Assembly (NCBI GenBank): GCA_946902875.1
Contig: OX336340.1
Location: 4,485,739-4,549,738, forward strand
Source: Nematopogon swammerdamellus
Taxonomy: Eukaryota; Arthropoda; Insecta; Lepidoptera; Adelidae
Direction: 5' to 3'
DNA: 64,000 nt
Shown here: one piece after another, positions 20,502-31,193 of the stretch
Layout of the letters: the number at the start of each line of letters is the position of its first letter
Numbering within the stretch: the stretch's first letter is position 1
Notes under the pieces: model-generated
What the model saw: only the letters and a program-made list of their open reading frames with translations
Database searches by the model: none
Told to the model about the DNA's origin: nothing
Translations under genes and position numbers: made by a program

Positions 20502-20990
20502 GAATATAAGAACAAATAATTAGGGTGCGCTGTAGAAAAAGGAGGGTTTAGTAGAAGATTGCTGGTAGCTGGGAATGGTAGATGAAGGTCTAAGGAATTA
20601 TTAGCAAAAATATTTTTTTGCCGGAGACTTAAATACTTTTGGAGAATTTTTTTTAAAGTTATCCAAATATTAGTGAACTTTAAAATTTAGTACAAAATTC
20701 ACCGCCCCGACATAACCTGTTAGTATGGCTATTCCCTGGAGTGTTTTTTTATAAGCCGGAGGCGCGTAGGGAGTGCAGCCACCGTCCGCTGTGACTGCGG
20801 AGCTCGGAGTAAGCCGAAGCTGCGGAGGCGAGCATGGGTGTCTGCGCTTTGTTACACAAGGACGGAGGGGCTGCACTTCCCGCAGCGCCGGAGAAGAGGC
20901 AATCCTAAGTTTTTTATATTTTCTTTTTTGTTTAGTAAGCTGATAAAGTACCGAAAAGTACATAATTATATCTCCAATGAAGTGGGGGGG
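20502..20990. other. no supported gene
   Basis: Contains a GC-rich block at about 20755-20905 whose minus frame (PALREVQPLRPCVTKRRH) resembles nothing I can name. Confidence 0.3.
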
Positions 20991-21270
20991 AGTATTCAGG
21001 AGATACTTATTCCCCCCCCACCCCCCCCCCCCTCCTTAGCATAGCACCCCTCCTATACACCGTCTCCCCTCACTGAGTCATTATTACGTTTTTGCCTCCC
21101 CCACTTCCCCCTTACACTTCCGCGGGGGGGGGGGGGGGATATACCCACAAACGAACCCACCCTCCCTCCCCTCTCTCCCACTTGCCCCGCCACCCGCCTC
21201 TTTCTACAGCACAGCCAATAATAAAACATACAGATAGTAAACAAGGGGGGGGGGGGGGGGGGGGGGGTGG
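20991..21270. repeat. clustered G/C homopolymer tracts
   Basis: C-rich runs at 21012-21032, G runs near 21124-21139 and a G run of more than 20 at about 21245-21267, separated by CT-rich sequence. Potential G-quadruplex sequence; lengths are error-prone. Confidence 0.8.
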
Positions 21271-21344
21271 GACGACTACGCCATACAAGAAACGTGTTTT
21301 TCAAATTTTTGTTTTGTGGTACATATAACGTCTCTAAGTCTACA

Positions 21345-21466
21345 CTAATATTATAAAGAGGTAAAGTTTGTTTGGATGTAGGAGCTAATCTCCGAAAATA
21401 CTCATCTGAAATTCTTTATCCAATATTTTAGAATGGACCTTCAGGCGCGGGCAAAAGCTGGTATAT
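21345..21466 (+). mobile_element. Helitron-like fragment
   Basis: TAATATTATAAAGAGGTAAAG, TTTGGATGTAGGAGC and GGCGCGGGCAAAAGCTGGTA match the ends of the CTAGT-ending family. Confidence 0.5.
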
Positions 21467-22035
21467 TTCAACCTATTTTAGTTCGATTTAAGTTAGACGA
21501 TATTAGTTAAACCGATTTACTTAAGGGTTTCAACAATACCTACAATGTAACATAAAATATTAACGCGAGCGAAGCAATTAGACATTACATTTACGTAAAC
21601 CAGATAGAACAACGCATTAAACAACAATAAACTACACAACTCATTCATGATTCATAATTTGAAATAATTACTTACCACTAGTAGTAGAAATCACAAAGAG
21701 TTTTTTTTTATTTCTTTCACTTCACTGGCCACACACGAGTTCACAAATCTTTAAAATGATTTTTTTTCGTACTTTAATCAGTAATTGTTTAATCATATAA
21801 GTTTAAGTTTCATGTTATTTCGTAATAATTAATTATTACAGCAACATAGTTAAATTGGACGCGCAAAAGTTTCGCTATCTGTCGATGTGGACAGTGGGCG
21901 AAGCATCAAAGAAATGGTTTGGCGCGCTCAAGGCGCGCGCAATTTATACATCCAGCGAACTATGCGCTGTCAACAGTGCAGATTCTTAACGCAAAGGTTC
22001 CTTCGTACCATTTTGTTACGGAACCCTAAAAACAG
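21467..22035. other. no feature seen
   Basis: AT-rich sequence with no supported gene. Confidence 0.3.
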
Positions 22036-22039
22036 ATTT

Positions 22040-22100
22040 TTTATTTTTAGGTTTCCGTGTCCCGTACGGAAGCCTATTACTAAGCCACCGCTGTCTGTCT

Positions 22101-22131
<31 letters not shown>

Positions 22132-22190
22132 CGTCCGTCCGTCCGTCTGTCCGAGGACTGTATCTCTTGCACCGTAATAGGTAGCGCGTT
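22040..22190 (+). repeat. GGTTTCCG-type repeat, 5' part
   Basis: AGGTTTCCGTGTCCCGTACGG, AAGCCTATTACTAAGCC, a long (CTGT)n/(CCGT)n run and CACCGTAATAGGTAGCGCG. Confidence 0.7.
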
Positions 22191-22337
22191 GCGCTGCGCG
22201 AATGTGACCAGGCGAATACTTTTTGGTGTAATTGGACAGTGTCTGTCGAGGTTTTAGGGAAAGCAGTGCCAGTCCATGTCACCGAAGGAAGCGATTGTTA
22301 TTGTGTGTCTCAGACAGAACGCCGCCACTGCGCTTTA

Positions 22338-22634
22338 GTTTTTTAGGTTTCCGTATCCCGTACGGAAGCCTATTACTAAGCCTACGCCGCCGTCTGTCTG
22401 TCTGTGCGTCCGTCCGTCTGTCCGAGGGCTGTATCTCTTGAACCGTAATAGGTAGCGCGTTGAAATTTTCACAGAATATGTGTTATTATGGCGGATATAA
22501 CAACAAATAATAAAAAATAGAAAAAGAAAAAAATTAAGGTGGTTCCCATACAAAAAAAGTATTTTTTTTCAATGTTTTTTTTTGTGGTGCGGAAACCTCG
22601 GTGCGCGAGTCCGACTCGCACTTGGCCGGTTTTT
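22338..22634 (+). repeat. GGTTTCCG-type repeat, full length
   Basis: Complete ~297-bp copy: TTTAGGTTTCCGTATCCCGT at the start; CTGTCTGTCTG/CCGTCCGTCTG run; AACCGTAATAGGTAGCGCG; TTATGGCGGATATAACAAC; end GTGCGCGAGTCCGACTCGCA then CTTGGCCGGTTTTTA. No reading frame. This copy can serve as a reference for the other fragments. Confidence 0.8.
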
Positions 22635-22747
22635 AATTCTTTGGCTGTTATAAAGGAGACTATAATACGAGTAGTTTCTGTCTACTGATTATTGAATTGA
22701 GAGAGGTAATGATTCTATAATTAGAGATTATGACGGACCGTAAGAAA

Positions 22748-22998
22748 TTGCTGGTACTCCCTTCTTAACTTACTAGGTGGTAGGGTAGGATTTAACCCGC
22801 CCCGGTCGATACCACCGCACTGAATGAAAAGTCGGTCGAAACGGCTATATAAATAGTTCGTGTTTTCCGTCCATTTAAGTGTAGCCGGCAACACCGAAGG
22901 GAGGCACTGATATGGCACCTAGTCCACCAACGTGATATGGGCTGACAGCACGGATGTATTAGGTGATGTAGCCAACCGTGTCAGTATCCATAAAAAAA
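22748..22998 (+). mobile_element. SINE, 5' truncated
   Basis: Central domain CTTACTAGGTGGTAGGGTAG through the tail GATGTAGCCAACCGTGTCAG and poly-A. The head is missing. Confidence 0.75.
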
Positions 22999-24245
22999 TA
23001 GCACCGCTACTACGGAATAAAAAAAAATACGGGGGTGTGTTAGTCGCACGCGCGCGACACGCGACCGCAAAAACGTACATAGAGTACTTCGACTCGAGCT
23101 CGGGACGCGCTCTGCAGCTGTCAAAACAAACGAAAATGTTATCCGCGGCTGTGGTCCACACATTGACCAAAAAAAATTGGTTGTCTGTAAAGTCGGTTTA
23201 CGGACGATAGTTTTACGTGATAAAGTCATCGATTTCTGCTGCCCTGGTACTTTAGAGCCATAGAGATAAATGTGTACAAGCCGACGCTTGGGCCGATTGT
23301 GCCTCTCTATCGCTTGTTAAGCGCTCTCGCTTGCACACACAGGCTCAGATGGAACGTGACACTTTTTTTAAGACGTCAATTTATAAGACGTGACGTTATC
23401 ACGTCAAAAGGGCGAACATTTTAGTGAAATTATTTTTGACTGACTAACTGTTCTTCTTCTAAGAGATGGTCTAAGAGGTTCTAAGAGGTGCTCTGACTAT
23501 GAAAGCAATTGATATGAAACTAAAATTATTTAATTTTTCATTTATTTTGTTTGCCCAACGCGGGGTTCAAGCATTAGTCAAACGTAAAAAAAAAATGTTT
23601 TATCTCGATTTAATCAAGCTATTAAAGGGAGCTAAAACTACGTGGAATGGAGCGTTATGTGATCGGCATGTTCGGCATTAAACCAAATTTGTCTTAAACA
23701 AGGTTGTTAAAAAAACTGCATTCTGCAGTAATGACTTCTACACCGCAGTAAAGTCAGTGCAAAACAAAATGTGATTGGTACATATCATTACTTGGCATTA
23801 TTGAACTGCATTAATGCACTTTTACACATTGCAAAATAACTCCATTTATTTATGTGACTAGCAACCATTAGCGACCTTTTGCAAATGCATAATTTCAGCA
23901 TATTCAATCCAATTGGTACCTAATTAAATTACACTTGGACTGGACACGTCAAATATACTTTGTTCGTCTGCCCATAGATAGGTTAATAAAATGCATAATT
24001 TTAACCCCCAACGAAAACAAGGGTAATAAGTTGTAATAAGTTGTACATGTGTGTGTCTGTCTGTGGCATCGTAGCTCCCGAACAGATGGACCGATTTGGA
24101 TGCGGTTTTTTTATTAGAAAGCTGGTTTAATCGAGATAGTTGTTAGCTATTTTTGTAATCTACTACTGTAAGTAATTATGTAATTCAAAATGTATTATCT
24201 TAAAAAATTTACCGATTCGCATTCGGTTTATTTAAAAAAAGCTTA
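22999..24245. other. no supported gene
   Basis: A CG-richer patch lies at 23040-23140. ACTTGAGCTCG-type motifs and poly-A/T runs follow. Open stretches here show no recognised domain. Confidence 0.35.
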
Positions 24246-24261
24246 CAAATTAAAAAAACGC

Positions 24262-24431
24262 CGGACCCTTCAAAAGTAAAAAATTATTTCCCTTTACTTA
24301 CTTAAAGGAGTCGGGGGACCGCTAAGTAAATAAAATATAAACACTCAGAGCTGCGCGGGAATTTACTTAGCGGCCCACCGACTCCTTTAAGTAAGTAAAG
24401 GGAAATTATTTTAGACTTTTTAAGGGTCGGG
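24262..24431. repeat. foldback MITE
   Basis: Arms of about 70 bp: TTACTTACTTAAAGGAGTCG to CCGCTAAGTAAAT on the left, and ATTTACTTAGCGG to CGACTCCTTTAAGTAAGTAA on the right, with a ~29-bp centre. Confidence 0.75.
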
Positions 24432-24589
24432 GTTTTTAAAAATTTTAATTTAACTTTTTTTATCATACACCTTAAATCGCTCTGCAGCATCGTTGTCAAC
24501 TAAAATACTTTAAAAGCTGTAAGAGTGCGACCGCACTAGGGCGTAAGGCGTAGGCTCGCTCAGTCTGTTTTACAGGTAGGTACTATCAC

Positions 24590-24910
24590 GGGAGCTGCTC
24601 TGAGTATCCCTTATTCCCTGCCACCCGTCCTATCTCCGCATCAATCGTCGCATAGGACTCAGCATCCTTTTCTTGTTGACATTGATTGGGCCTTTGGAAA
24701 CCCATTGGGTCTCTAAATCTTTTCTTCATCGCACTGGTAGGCTGTGGAACTGTCTTCCGGCGAGTGTCTTCAAACGTCGCATTAACAGGCTAGACAGCCT
24801 AGCAACAGTTCGCAAATCTGCTGGCATGGCACCTAACTGAGCGTGGTTTCGCGAGGAGATGCGATTTTGGCTCTGTCGATTGCACCCTCCACCCATGTTG
24901 GTTCACATAA
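24590..24910 (+). pseudogene. LINE-B 3' end
   Basis: A longer copy: the frame gives RPSYLRINRRIGLSILFLL, then SKSFLHRTGRLWNCLPAS, VFKRRINRLDSLATVRKSAG and MAPN with a stop near 24838. It lacks a short FPESFILG segment found in the copy at 8642, so it has an internal deletion. It ends CACCCATGTTGGTTCACATA. Confidence 0.75.
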
Positions 24911-25044
24911 AAAAACATAATTACGTTATATTACACCAATTAAGGATACCTCGACCTTGTCAGCTCTTAATGTTTATTGTTTATTGATCATTCTGGCAGT
25001 AAAACTGCACTCGAACTTGTCATAATTTGTTCTATCCGGTTCGA

Positions 25045-25301
25045 TTACTAAGCCTACGCCGCCGCGCCGTCTGTCTGTCTGTCTATCCGTCCGTCTGTCT
25101 GAGGGCTGTATCTCTTGAACCGTAATAGGTAGCCAGTTGAAATTTTCACAGAATACGTGTTATAATGGCGGATTTACCAACTAATAATAAAACAAATTAA
25201 AAGTAACAAATTAAGAGGGCTTCCCATACAAGAAAAGTGTATTTTTTTTGGTGGTGCGGAAACCTCGGTGCGCTAGTCCGACTCGCACTTGGTCGGTTTT
25301 T
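25045..25301 (+). repeat. GGTTTCCG-type repeat
   Basis: TTACTAAGCCTACGCCGCC through the CTGTC run and AACCGTAATAGGTAGCCAG to GTGCGCTAGTCCGACTCGCA and CTTGGTCGGTTTTT. Only the first 30 bp are missing. Confidence 0.7.
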
Positions 25302-25344
25302 CAGACATATTATTACAAGTATTTTAGGGACTACCTACATAATA

Positions 25345-25490
25345 AAATCGTCTACCTATCGAAAACACAGCTTGAGACAAGATTGACAATTTTGCAGAGA
25401 GTTCTGGACTACAAAGACTTATTAATTTAAGTGTATCAGGTTGGAAAGAGCCTTTGTCAAAATTTTGTTAATATACGTAATGTGTATCAA
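25345..25490 (+). repeat. dispersed repeat, copy 2
   Basis: Partner of 4618-4745 (GAAAACACAGCTTGAGACAA; TACAAAGACTTATTAATTTA; AAAGAGCCTTTGTCAAAATT). Confidence 0.6.
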
Positions 25491-26036
25491 CTTTATTATG
25501 TTAGTACATAAACATACTACAATGTAGTATAAAAAGTGTAGTTAATAAAATTGAGGTGATCTGAATGAACTCATCAATTATTGATATTGTACATGTATTT
25601 ATCTTGTATAAAAAAATGTACAGATATCCTTACTAGACGTTCTAGGTCTACCGGAAAAAATGATATATGTACAATTAATGAAACATTGTAAGATAACCGG
25701 TTTCTTGAACACAGTAATCGGACAACTGGCATTATTACCATTCAGTAGTATCAGTCATGCTCCATATTAGATGATTATACCACCGCAGGAATTGAATCTA
25801 CTATCTAGAAAACTCGTAGTTTATAATTGACGTATTAGGTTTACGTAAATTGCATTTACCTTTACATATTTTGACAAAAAAAAAATGTTATTCCAATATG
25901 CTTCTAATTACAAAAATTAAAGTTTTAAAAGAGAGAAAATTTATTATTTTCTTCGCCGTACATCTTTTTTTTTTGTTAAGTTTCAAGTTTTACGCCCTAA
26001 CTGCATAAGGACTCAGGTGAAGAGCCTCCCATTTTT
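25491..26036. other. no feature seen
   Basis: AT-rich sequence with no supported gene. Confidence 0.3.
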
Positions 26037-26590
26037 ATTAAGGTTCCATATCCATGCGGAAGCCTACATCGTCTGTCTGTTCGTCCGTCCGTCTGTCTGT
26101 TCGTCCGTCCGTCTGTCCGAGGGCTGTATATTTTGAACCGTAATAGGTAGCCCGTTTAAATTTTCACAGAAAATGTGTTATTTATTATGCTATGTAAATA
26201 GTTCGTGTTTTCCGTCCAGTTCAGTTTAGCCGACATGAAATGAAGGGAAGCACTGACACGGCACCTAGTTCACCCGGTGTTATGGGCTGACATCACGGAT
26301 GTTGTAGGTGATGTAGCCGACTGTGTCAGTTTCCATAAAATAAAATAAAAAATGCCGATTTAACAACCAATAATAAAAATAAGAAAAAGTAAAAAATTCA
26401 CTGGGGGGCCATTTATGAAACTAAAAAGTGTATGCGCGTCATCTACGGAAAAGAGTATGAAGCATTTTAACTAATCATGAACTTTAAATATCAAGCATTT
26501 CATAAAACACGCCATAGATGGCGTGAGTGGCGCTGACCATGACATCGCGATACGGAACCCTCGGTGCGCGAGTTCGACTCGCAATTGGCC
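26037..26590 (+). repeat. GGTTTCCG-type repeat split by a SINE
   Basis: The 5' part 26037-26183 (AGGTTCCATATCCATGCGG to CACAGAAAATGTGTTATTTA) resumes at 26351 (ATGCCGATTTAACAACCAAT) and ends GTGCGCGAGTTCGACTCGCA then ATTGGCCG. The second half contains GCGCGTCATCTACGGAAAAG and GCCATAGATGGCGTGAGTGG, shared with 40195-40415. Confidence 0.7.
26184..26350 (+). mobile_element. SINE 3' half
   Basis: From GCTATGTAAATAGTTCGTG to GATGTAGCCGACTGTGTCAG and poly-A, inserted in the repeat above; 5' truncated. Confidence 0.75.
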
Positions 26591-26650
26591 GTTTTTTTTT
26601 CTGTTGTGCGGAAATCTTGGTGCGCGTGTCCGACAAGTGGAGTGGGTACA

Positions 26651-27162
26651 AAGTTCCGTAGCCTATAAGTGGCAACACGTCTGCATGGGAATGCTTTCTC
26701 GTAAGTTGCTCCAATTTCTGTGGCTTTAAGCAATGTTTATGTGACACGTCACGTTGATGTCAACAATGACTTTTGCATACAAGTCGCCTCTATATAGAAT
26801 AAGTAGGTATCAATAATATCGGTAGGTCCCTTTCTTTACCATATCAGGTGGTAACTGTGGGTGGGTGGCAAACCTTCCGAGTTAATTTGTAACCACCGCA
26901 CTGAATATGGTCTGTCGAAACGGACAAAAAATCGTTCGTGTTTTCCGGTCAGCTCCTGTACCGGCGTTAGGAAGAAATCTCTGTAAGGGAAAGCGGACGG
27001 CGAAAGAAATCTCTGTAAGGGAAAGCGGATAGCGAAAGAAATCTCTGTAAGGGATAAGTCCGCTTTTGCACCTTAAGTAAATGTTCTTATGTGCTTGTTA
27101 CTGTTGATAGTTTCTTGGAGCAATAAAACATTTTCTGTTCTATTGTATGTAAGGCACATCAC
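26651..27162 (+). mobile_element. SINE-like type C, copy 1
   Basis: Head-side AGTTCCGTAGCCTATAAGTG and GTCACGTTGATGTCAACAAT, a central domain related to the other SINEs (CACCGCACTGAATATGGTC, GTTCGTGTTTTCCGG), then GAAGAAATCTCTGTAAGGGA units and the tail CTTGGAGCAATAAAACATT. It is followed immediately by a second copy. Confidence 0.7.
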
Positions 27163-27522
27163 AAGTTCCGTAGGCTATAAGTGGCAACACGTCTGCATGG
27201 GAATGCTTTTCCGTGAGTTGCTCCAATTTCTGTGGCTATAAGCAATGTTTATGTGACACGTCACGTTGATGTCAACAATGACTTTTGCATGCAAGTCACA
27301 TCGGTAGGTCCCTTTCCTTACCATATCAGGTGGTAACTATAGGGTGGCAATCCGTGCGAGTTGATTTGTAACCACCGCACTGAATATGGTCTGTCGAAAC
27401 AGACAAAAAATCGTTCGTGTTTTCCGGGCAGCTCATGTACCGGCGTTAGGAAGAAATCTCTGTAAGGGAAAGCGGACGGCGAAAGAAATCTCTGTAAGGG
27501 AAAAGTCCGCCCTTGCACCTTA
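27163..27522 (+). mobile_element. SINE-like type C, copy 2
   Basis: A direct repeat of the preceding unit at a 512-bp offset, with few differences. It stops at AAGTCCGCCCTTGCACCTTA where a type B SINE is inserted. Confidence 0.7.
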
Positions 27523-27851
27523 TTTTTTTTATTTTTATGGAAACTGGCACGGTTGACATCGCCTACAACATCCGCGATGTCAGCCCATAACACCGGGTGA
27601 ACTTGGTGCCACGTCAGTGTTTCCCTTCATTTCATGCCGGTTACACTGAACTGGACGGAAAACACACACTATTGACATAGCCGTTTCGACCGACCTTTCA
27701 TTCAGTGCGGTGGTATCATCCCGGGCGGGTTAAACCCTAGTAATATAAGAATGGAGTCATATCCCTTAGTCGCCTTTTACGACATACACGGAGAGAGATG
27801 CAGTGGTGGGGTTATTCTTTTAAAGTACCGGCCCCACACGGTACACGGTAC
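27523..27851 (-). mobile_element. SINE type B, full length
   Basis: Reversed: TTTATGGAAACTGGCACGG tail, central domain, TCCCTTAGTCGCCTTTTACG and the head TACCGGCCCCACACGGTAC. Confidence 0.8.
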
Positions 27852-28218
27852 CTCATAGGGGTATAAAATCAAAGACAGCTCTATCAACTTTTGCAAATTT
27901 TTGGTTAATAAAAAAAATTTTTATTCAGATCCAGTTTATTCTAAATGACCCGTTACTTCGTTAGGATTAATGGAGCTCTCCTATTGGACAGTTTTGCTTA
28001 GTGCTAGTTTTGAAACTAAACGTATGGATAGTGCGGTGTTTTTTTTTATTTTACTGTGAATTTCTGAACTATGTTTTTAATGGAAAGAGCTGCTTTTGAA
28101 GCAGTTTTTTAATGACAATTCAATAGCCAATTGTATGAAGAAAAATAAAATTGTGCATTCATATGTCGTTTCGCCAAAAAGTTGTAAAGATCTTCCTTTG
28201 ATTCTATACCCCTCTTTA
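27852..28218. other. no feature seen
   Basis: AT-rich spacer between the SINE and the tandem array. Confidence 0.3.
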
Positions 28219-29205
28219 ATGTAAATGTTCTAATGTGCTTGTTACTGTTGATAGTTTCTTGGAGCAATAAAACATTTTCTGTAAGGGAAAGCGGACGGCG
28301 AAATAAATTTCTGTAAGGGAAAGCGGATGGCGAAAGAAATCTCTGTAAGGGATAAGTCCGCTTTTGCACCTTAAGTAAATGTTCCTATGTGCTTGTTACT
28401 GTTGATAGTTTCTTGGAGCAATAAAACATTTTCTGTAAGGGAAAGCGGACGGCGAAAGAAATCTCTGTAAGGGAAAGCGGATGACGAAAGAAATCTCTGT
28501 AAGGGATAAGTCCGCTTTTGCACCTTAATATAAATGTTCCTATGTGCTTGTTACTGTTGATAGTTTCTTAGAGCAATAAAACATTTTCTGTAAGGGAAAG
28601 CGGACGGCGAAATAAATTTCTGTAAGGGAAAGCGGATGGCGAAAGAAATCTCTGTAAGGGATAAGTCCGCTTTTGCACCTTAAGTAAATGTTCTTATGTG
28701 CTTGTTACTGTTGATAGTTTCTTGGAGCAATAAAACATTTTCTGTAAGGGAAAGCGGACGGCGAAAGAAATCTCTGTGAGGGAAAGCGGATGGCGAAAGA
28801 AATCTCTGTAAGGGATAAGTCCGCTTTTGCAACTTAAGTAAATGTTCTTATGTGCTTGTTACTGTTGATAGTTTCTTGGAGCAATAAAACATTTTCTGTA
28901 AGGGAAAGCGGACGGCGAAAGAAATCTCTGTAAGGGAAAGCGGATGACGAAAGAAATCTCTGTAAGGGATAAGTCCGCTTTTGCAACTTAAGTAAATGTT
29001 CTTATGTGCTTGTTACTGTTGATAGTTTCTTGGAGAAATAAAACATTTTCTGTAAGGGAAAGCGGACGGCGACAGAAATCTCTGTAAGGGAAAGCGAATG
29101 ACGAAAGAAATCTCTGTAAGGGATAAGTCCGCTTTTGCACCTTAATATAAATGTTCCTATGTGCTTGTTACTGTTGATAGTTTCTTAGAGCAATAAAACA
29201 TACAT
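28219..29205 (+). repeat. ~155-bp tandem array of type C tails
   Basis: ATGTTC..ATGTGCTTGTTACTG recurs at 28225, 28379, 28534, 28688, 28842, 28996 and about 29150: six complete units and one partial. Each unit has GATAGTTTCTTGGAGCAATA (with AATAAA), then two or three GAAAGAAATCTCTGTAAGGG modules and GATAAGTCCGCTTTTGCA. The CTTAATATAAATGTTCC variant at 28534 and 29150 suggests higher-order duplication. Confidence 0.9.
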
Positions 29206-29957
29206 ACTAAGGCACATACATACGGAAACATACATAGTCACGCACACACATACTCGTAAATACGGTCAGGACCAAAAAAAGGCCGCCCACCTGTTCAGTG
29301 TGAGTCAAGTTCAATTATTGTCTGCCGATCGATATATGTGAATTATTTACTCACACGTAGAAAAAACTCGCTCCGATCAAAGGTTGCGTTTCACATCGCA
29401 AGTCAATATGTTATGTAATGCATGACGTACACTGTAGGTGTATACTAAAGACATAATATTTTCACAGAAATGTACGTGCGAAAACTTAGAATAAAGAAAA
29501 ACGTATCTATATAGAAAGAGTGTGCACCACGATATCTAAGTATGATATAGATGAAACAAGAATGTGACCTTTCAACCGACTTTAAAAAACTCGTGTTAAA
29601 AAAGGAGGTTCTAAATTCGCATGTATGTTTTTTTGTGTGTAATTCTCACCCGATTTTGATTATTCTTTTTATTTTCATAAGTAGGGTATATTTATATTTA
29701 TTTTTGAAAGATTTTTTTCTTTAACATTATGTATTTTTTTTTAGTTATAGTTTTTTTAGTTATATGTATTAATTAAATTAGAATCAAGGATAGTGCAGAT
29801 AACAAGGTTAATAACTATTAACCATACCACACCTAAGGGTGGGAAATTAAGGGATGAACACTTTCACACTAAGGAATTTTTCAATCACCTACTTCCCGTC
29901 AACCGTTTGTAATATTATGTGATATTACTAAAAATAGTGAAATAAAAAAAACTGCAT
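29206..29957. other. no supported gene
   Basis: (CATA)n-rich start, then AT-rich sequence. At about 29573, AACCGACTTTAAAAAACTCG and GGAGGTTCTAAATTCGCATG resemble a common insect dispersed repeat. Confidence 0.35.
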
Positions 29958-29960
29958 TGA

Positions 29961-30120
29961 TCCCACTTCAAACCCTAAAAAGTGTTAAATCATATTTTGA
30001 TCTTTAGTGGAAGGCGGTACAAAAGCAAACCTTAAAATTGATAGATGGACCCTTTTGTGCTTTTTTCCGCCTTCTACTCAATATCAAAAAATATTTAATA
30101 CTTTTTAGGGTTTGAAGTCG
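29961..30120. repeat. foldback MITE
   Basis: CACTTCAAACCCTAAAAAGT to GTGGAAGGCGGTACAAAAGC is inverted as TGTGCTTTTTTCCGCCTTCT to CTTTTTAGGGTTTGAAGTCG. Related in layout to 32419-32619. Confidence 0.7.
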
Positions 30121-30195
30121 GTTCAAACCCTAAAAAGGAAGTTCAATGTTTTTTCGTACTTTTTTATGGTTTAGTATAAACGTTTTAGGCCATTA

Positions 30196-30466
30196 ATAAT
30201 TTTGAGAACCCATCGGTTCTCTAAATCGTTTCTTTGTCGCACCGCTAGGGTGTGGAATTGTCTCCCGGCGAGTGTGTTTCCTGAATCCTTTATCCTGGGT
30301 GTCTTCAAACGTCGTATCAACAGGCTAGACAGCCTGGCAACAGTCCACAAATCTGCTGGCATGGCGCCTAATTGAGCGTGGTTTCGCGAGGACAGGTGAT
30401 TTTGGCTCTGTCGACTGCACCATCGGTCTCTCGGCACAGCCACCCATGTTGGTTTACATAAAAAAA
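30196..30466 (+). pseudogene. LINE-B 3' end
   Basis: RTHRFSKSFLCRTARVWNCL, PASVFPESFILGVFKRRIN, DSLATVHKSAGMAPN and stop, then a 3' UTR ending CACCCATGTTGGTTTACATA. Confidence 0.75.
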
Positions 30467-30499
30467 TAATTCGAATGGGTAAAAAGTCCAAATAAAGTA

Positions 30500-30567
30500 T
30501 AGGAAGGGGCTACCTATAGTTTTACGTGCCTTCCGAACCACGGTCAGCCTCAGCGGTCACCTATTCA
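30500..30567 (-). repeat. SINE central-domain fragment
   Basis: GGGGCTACCTATAGTTTTACG and GAACCACGGTCAGCCTC, a reversed fragment of a type A SINE. Confidence 0.5.
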
Positions 30568-30769
30568 AATTCGAATTTCATCGCCCATTCTCTATTAGCG
30601 CGCGATGGATGTTCTGTGGTAAAATAGATGATCATATTAGAATGTAATAATGTCAGTCAATAGAATGAAGTACTTTGATCTTCGATTTGACGTGGTCTTC
30701 TTTAAACAATATTGACGAGCGCATTGGTACGTCAAAAGTAAAAAAAAAACCCACTTGCATCACACATTG

Positions 30770-30970
30770 TTATTGAAAGCGTGACATGTGGCGCCGAGCC
30801 ACCTATAAGGTGTCTAACGACGCCCATATGGATATTGATCCCTGACGGATTGACATCTGTTGAACCGTAATAGATGGCCGGTTGAAATTTTCACAGAATA
30901 TATTGTGTTATTATGGCGAACGTGCTAACAAATAATAAAACAATAAAAAATAAGGGATCCCCATACCAGG
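30770..30970. repeat. family E tail plus GGTTTCCG-type fragment
   Basis: GACATGTGGCGCCGAGCCAC and GTCTAACGACGCCCAT (30780-30825), then from 30860 GTTGAACCGTAATAGATGGCC and TTATTATGGCGAACGTGC, a fragment of the GGTTTCCG-type repeat. Confidence 0.55.
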
Positions 30971-31095
30971 CCTTCGTCACTCGCTCAAGGTCGCGAGTTA
31001 AATGCCTACCGCTTGGCGTACCGACTAATGTACAATTAACAGTGGGCTGTCGCTATCCAGCCAGACCGGGCGTGTGGCGCTTTCGAATTTAGAAA

Positions 31096-31193
31096 ATGTC
31101 GAAATCACGTAATTATTGTGCAGTGGACGGGTGCAAAAGTCAACAGACAAATGAAAACTTGTCTTTTTTTTCATTGCCGAGAGACGAAGAAAG
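31096..31193 (+). CDS. THAP-domain protein, first exon
   Basis: ATG in an AAAATG context opens a 32-codon stretch, MSKSRNYCAVDGCKSQQTNE then NLSFFSLPRDEER, ending at a canonical splice donor (GAAAG|GTAAGTA, 31194). The start C-x4-C and the following SFFSLPRDEER block are the N-terminal half of a THAP zinc finger (C2CH, DNA-binding). The rest of the domain (second Cys and His, AVPTF box) would be in later exons, which I could not find in the following 2 kb. THAP fingers occur in host regulators and in P-element- and Kolobok-type transposases, so this may be host or transposon-derived. Exon end phase is 2. Confidence 0.65.

Noticed and set aside
28219..29205. CRISPR-like array
   Set aside because: Units are ~155 bp head-to-tail repeats without unique spacers, in a eukaryotic genome.
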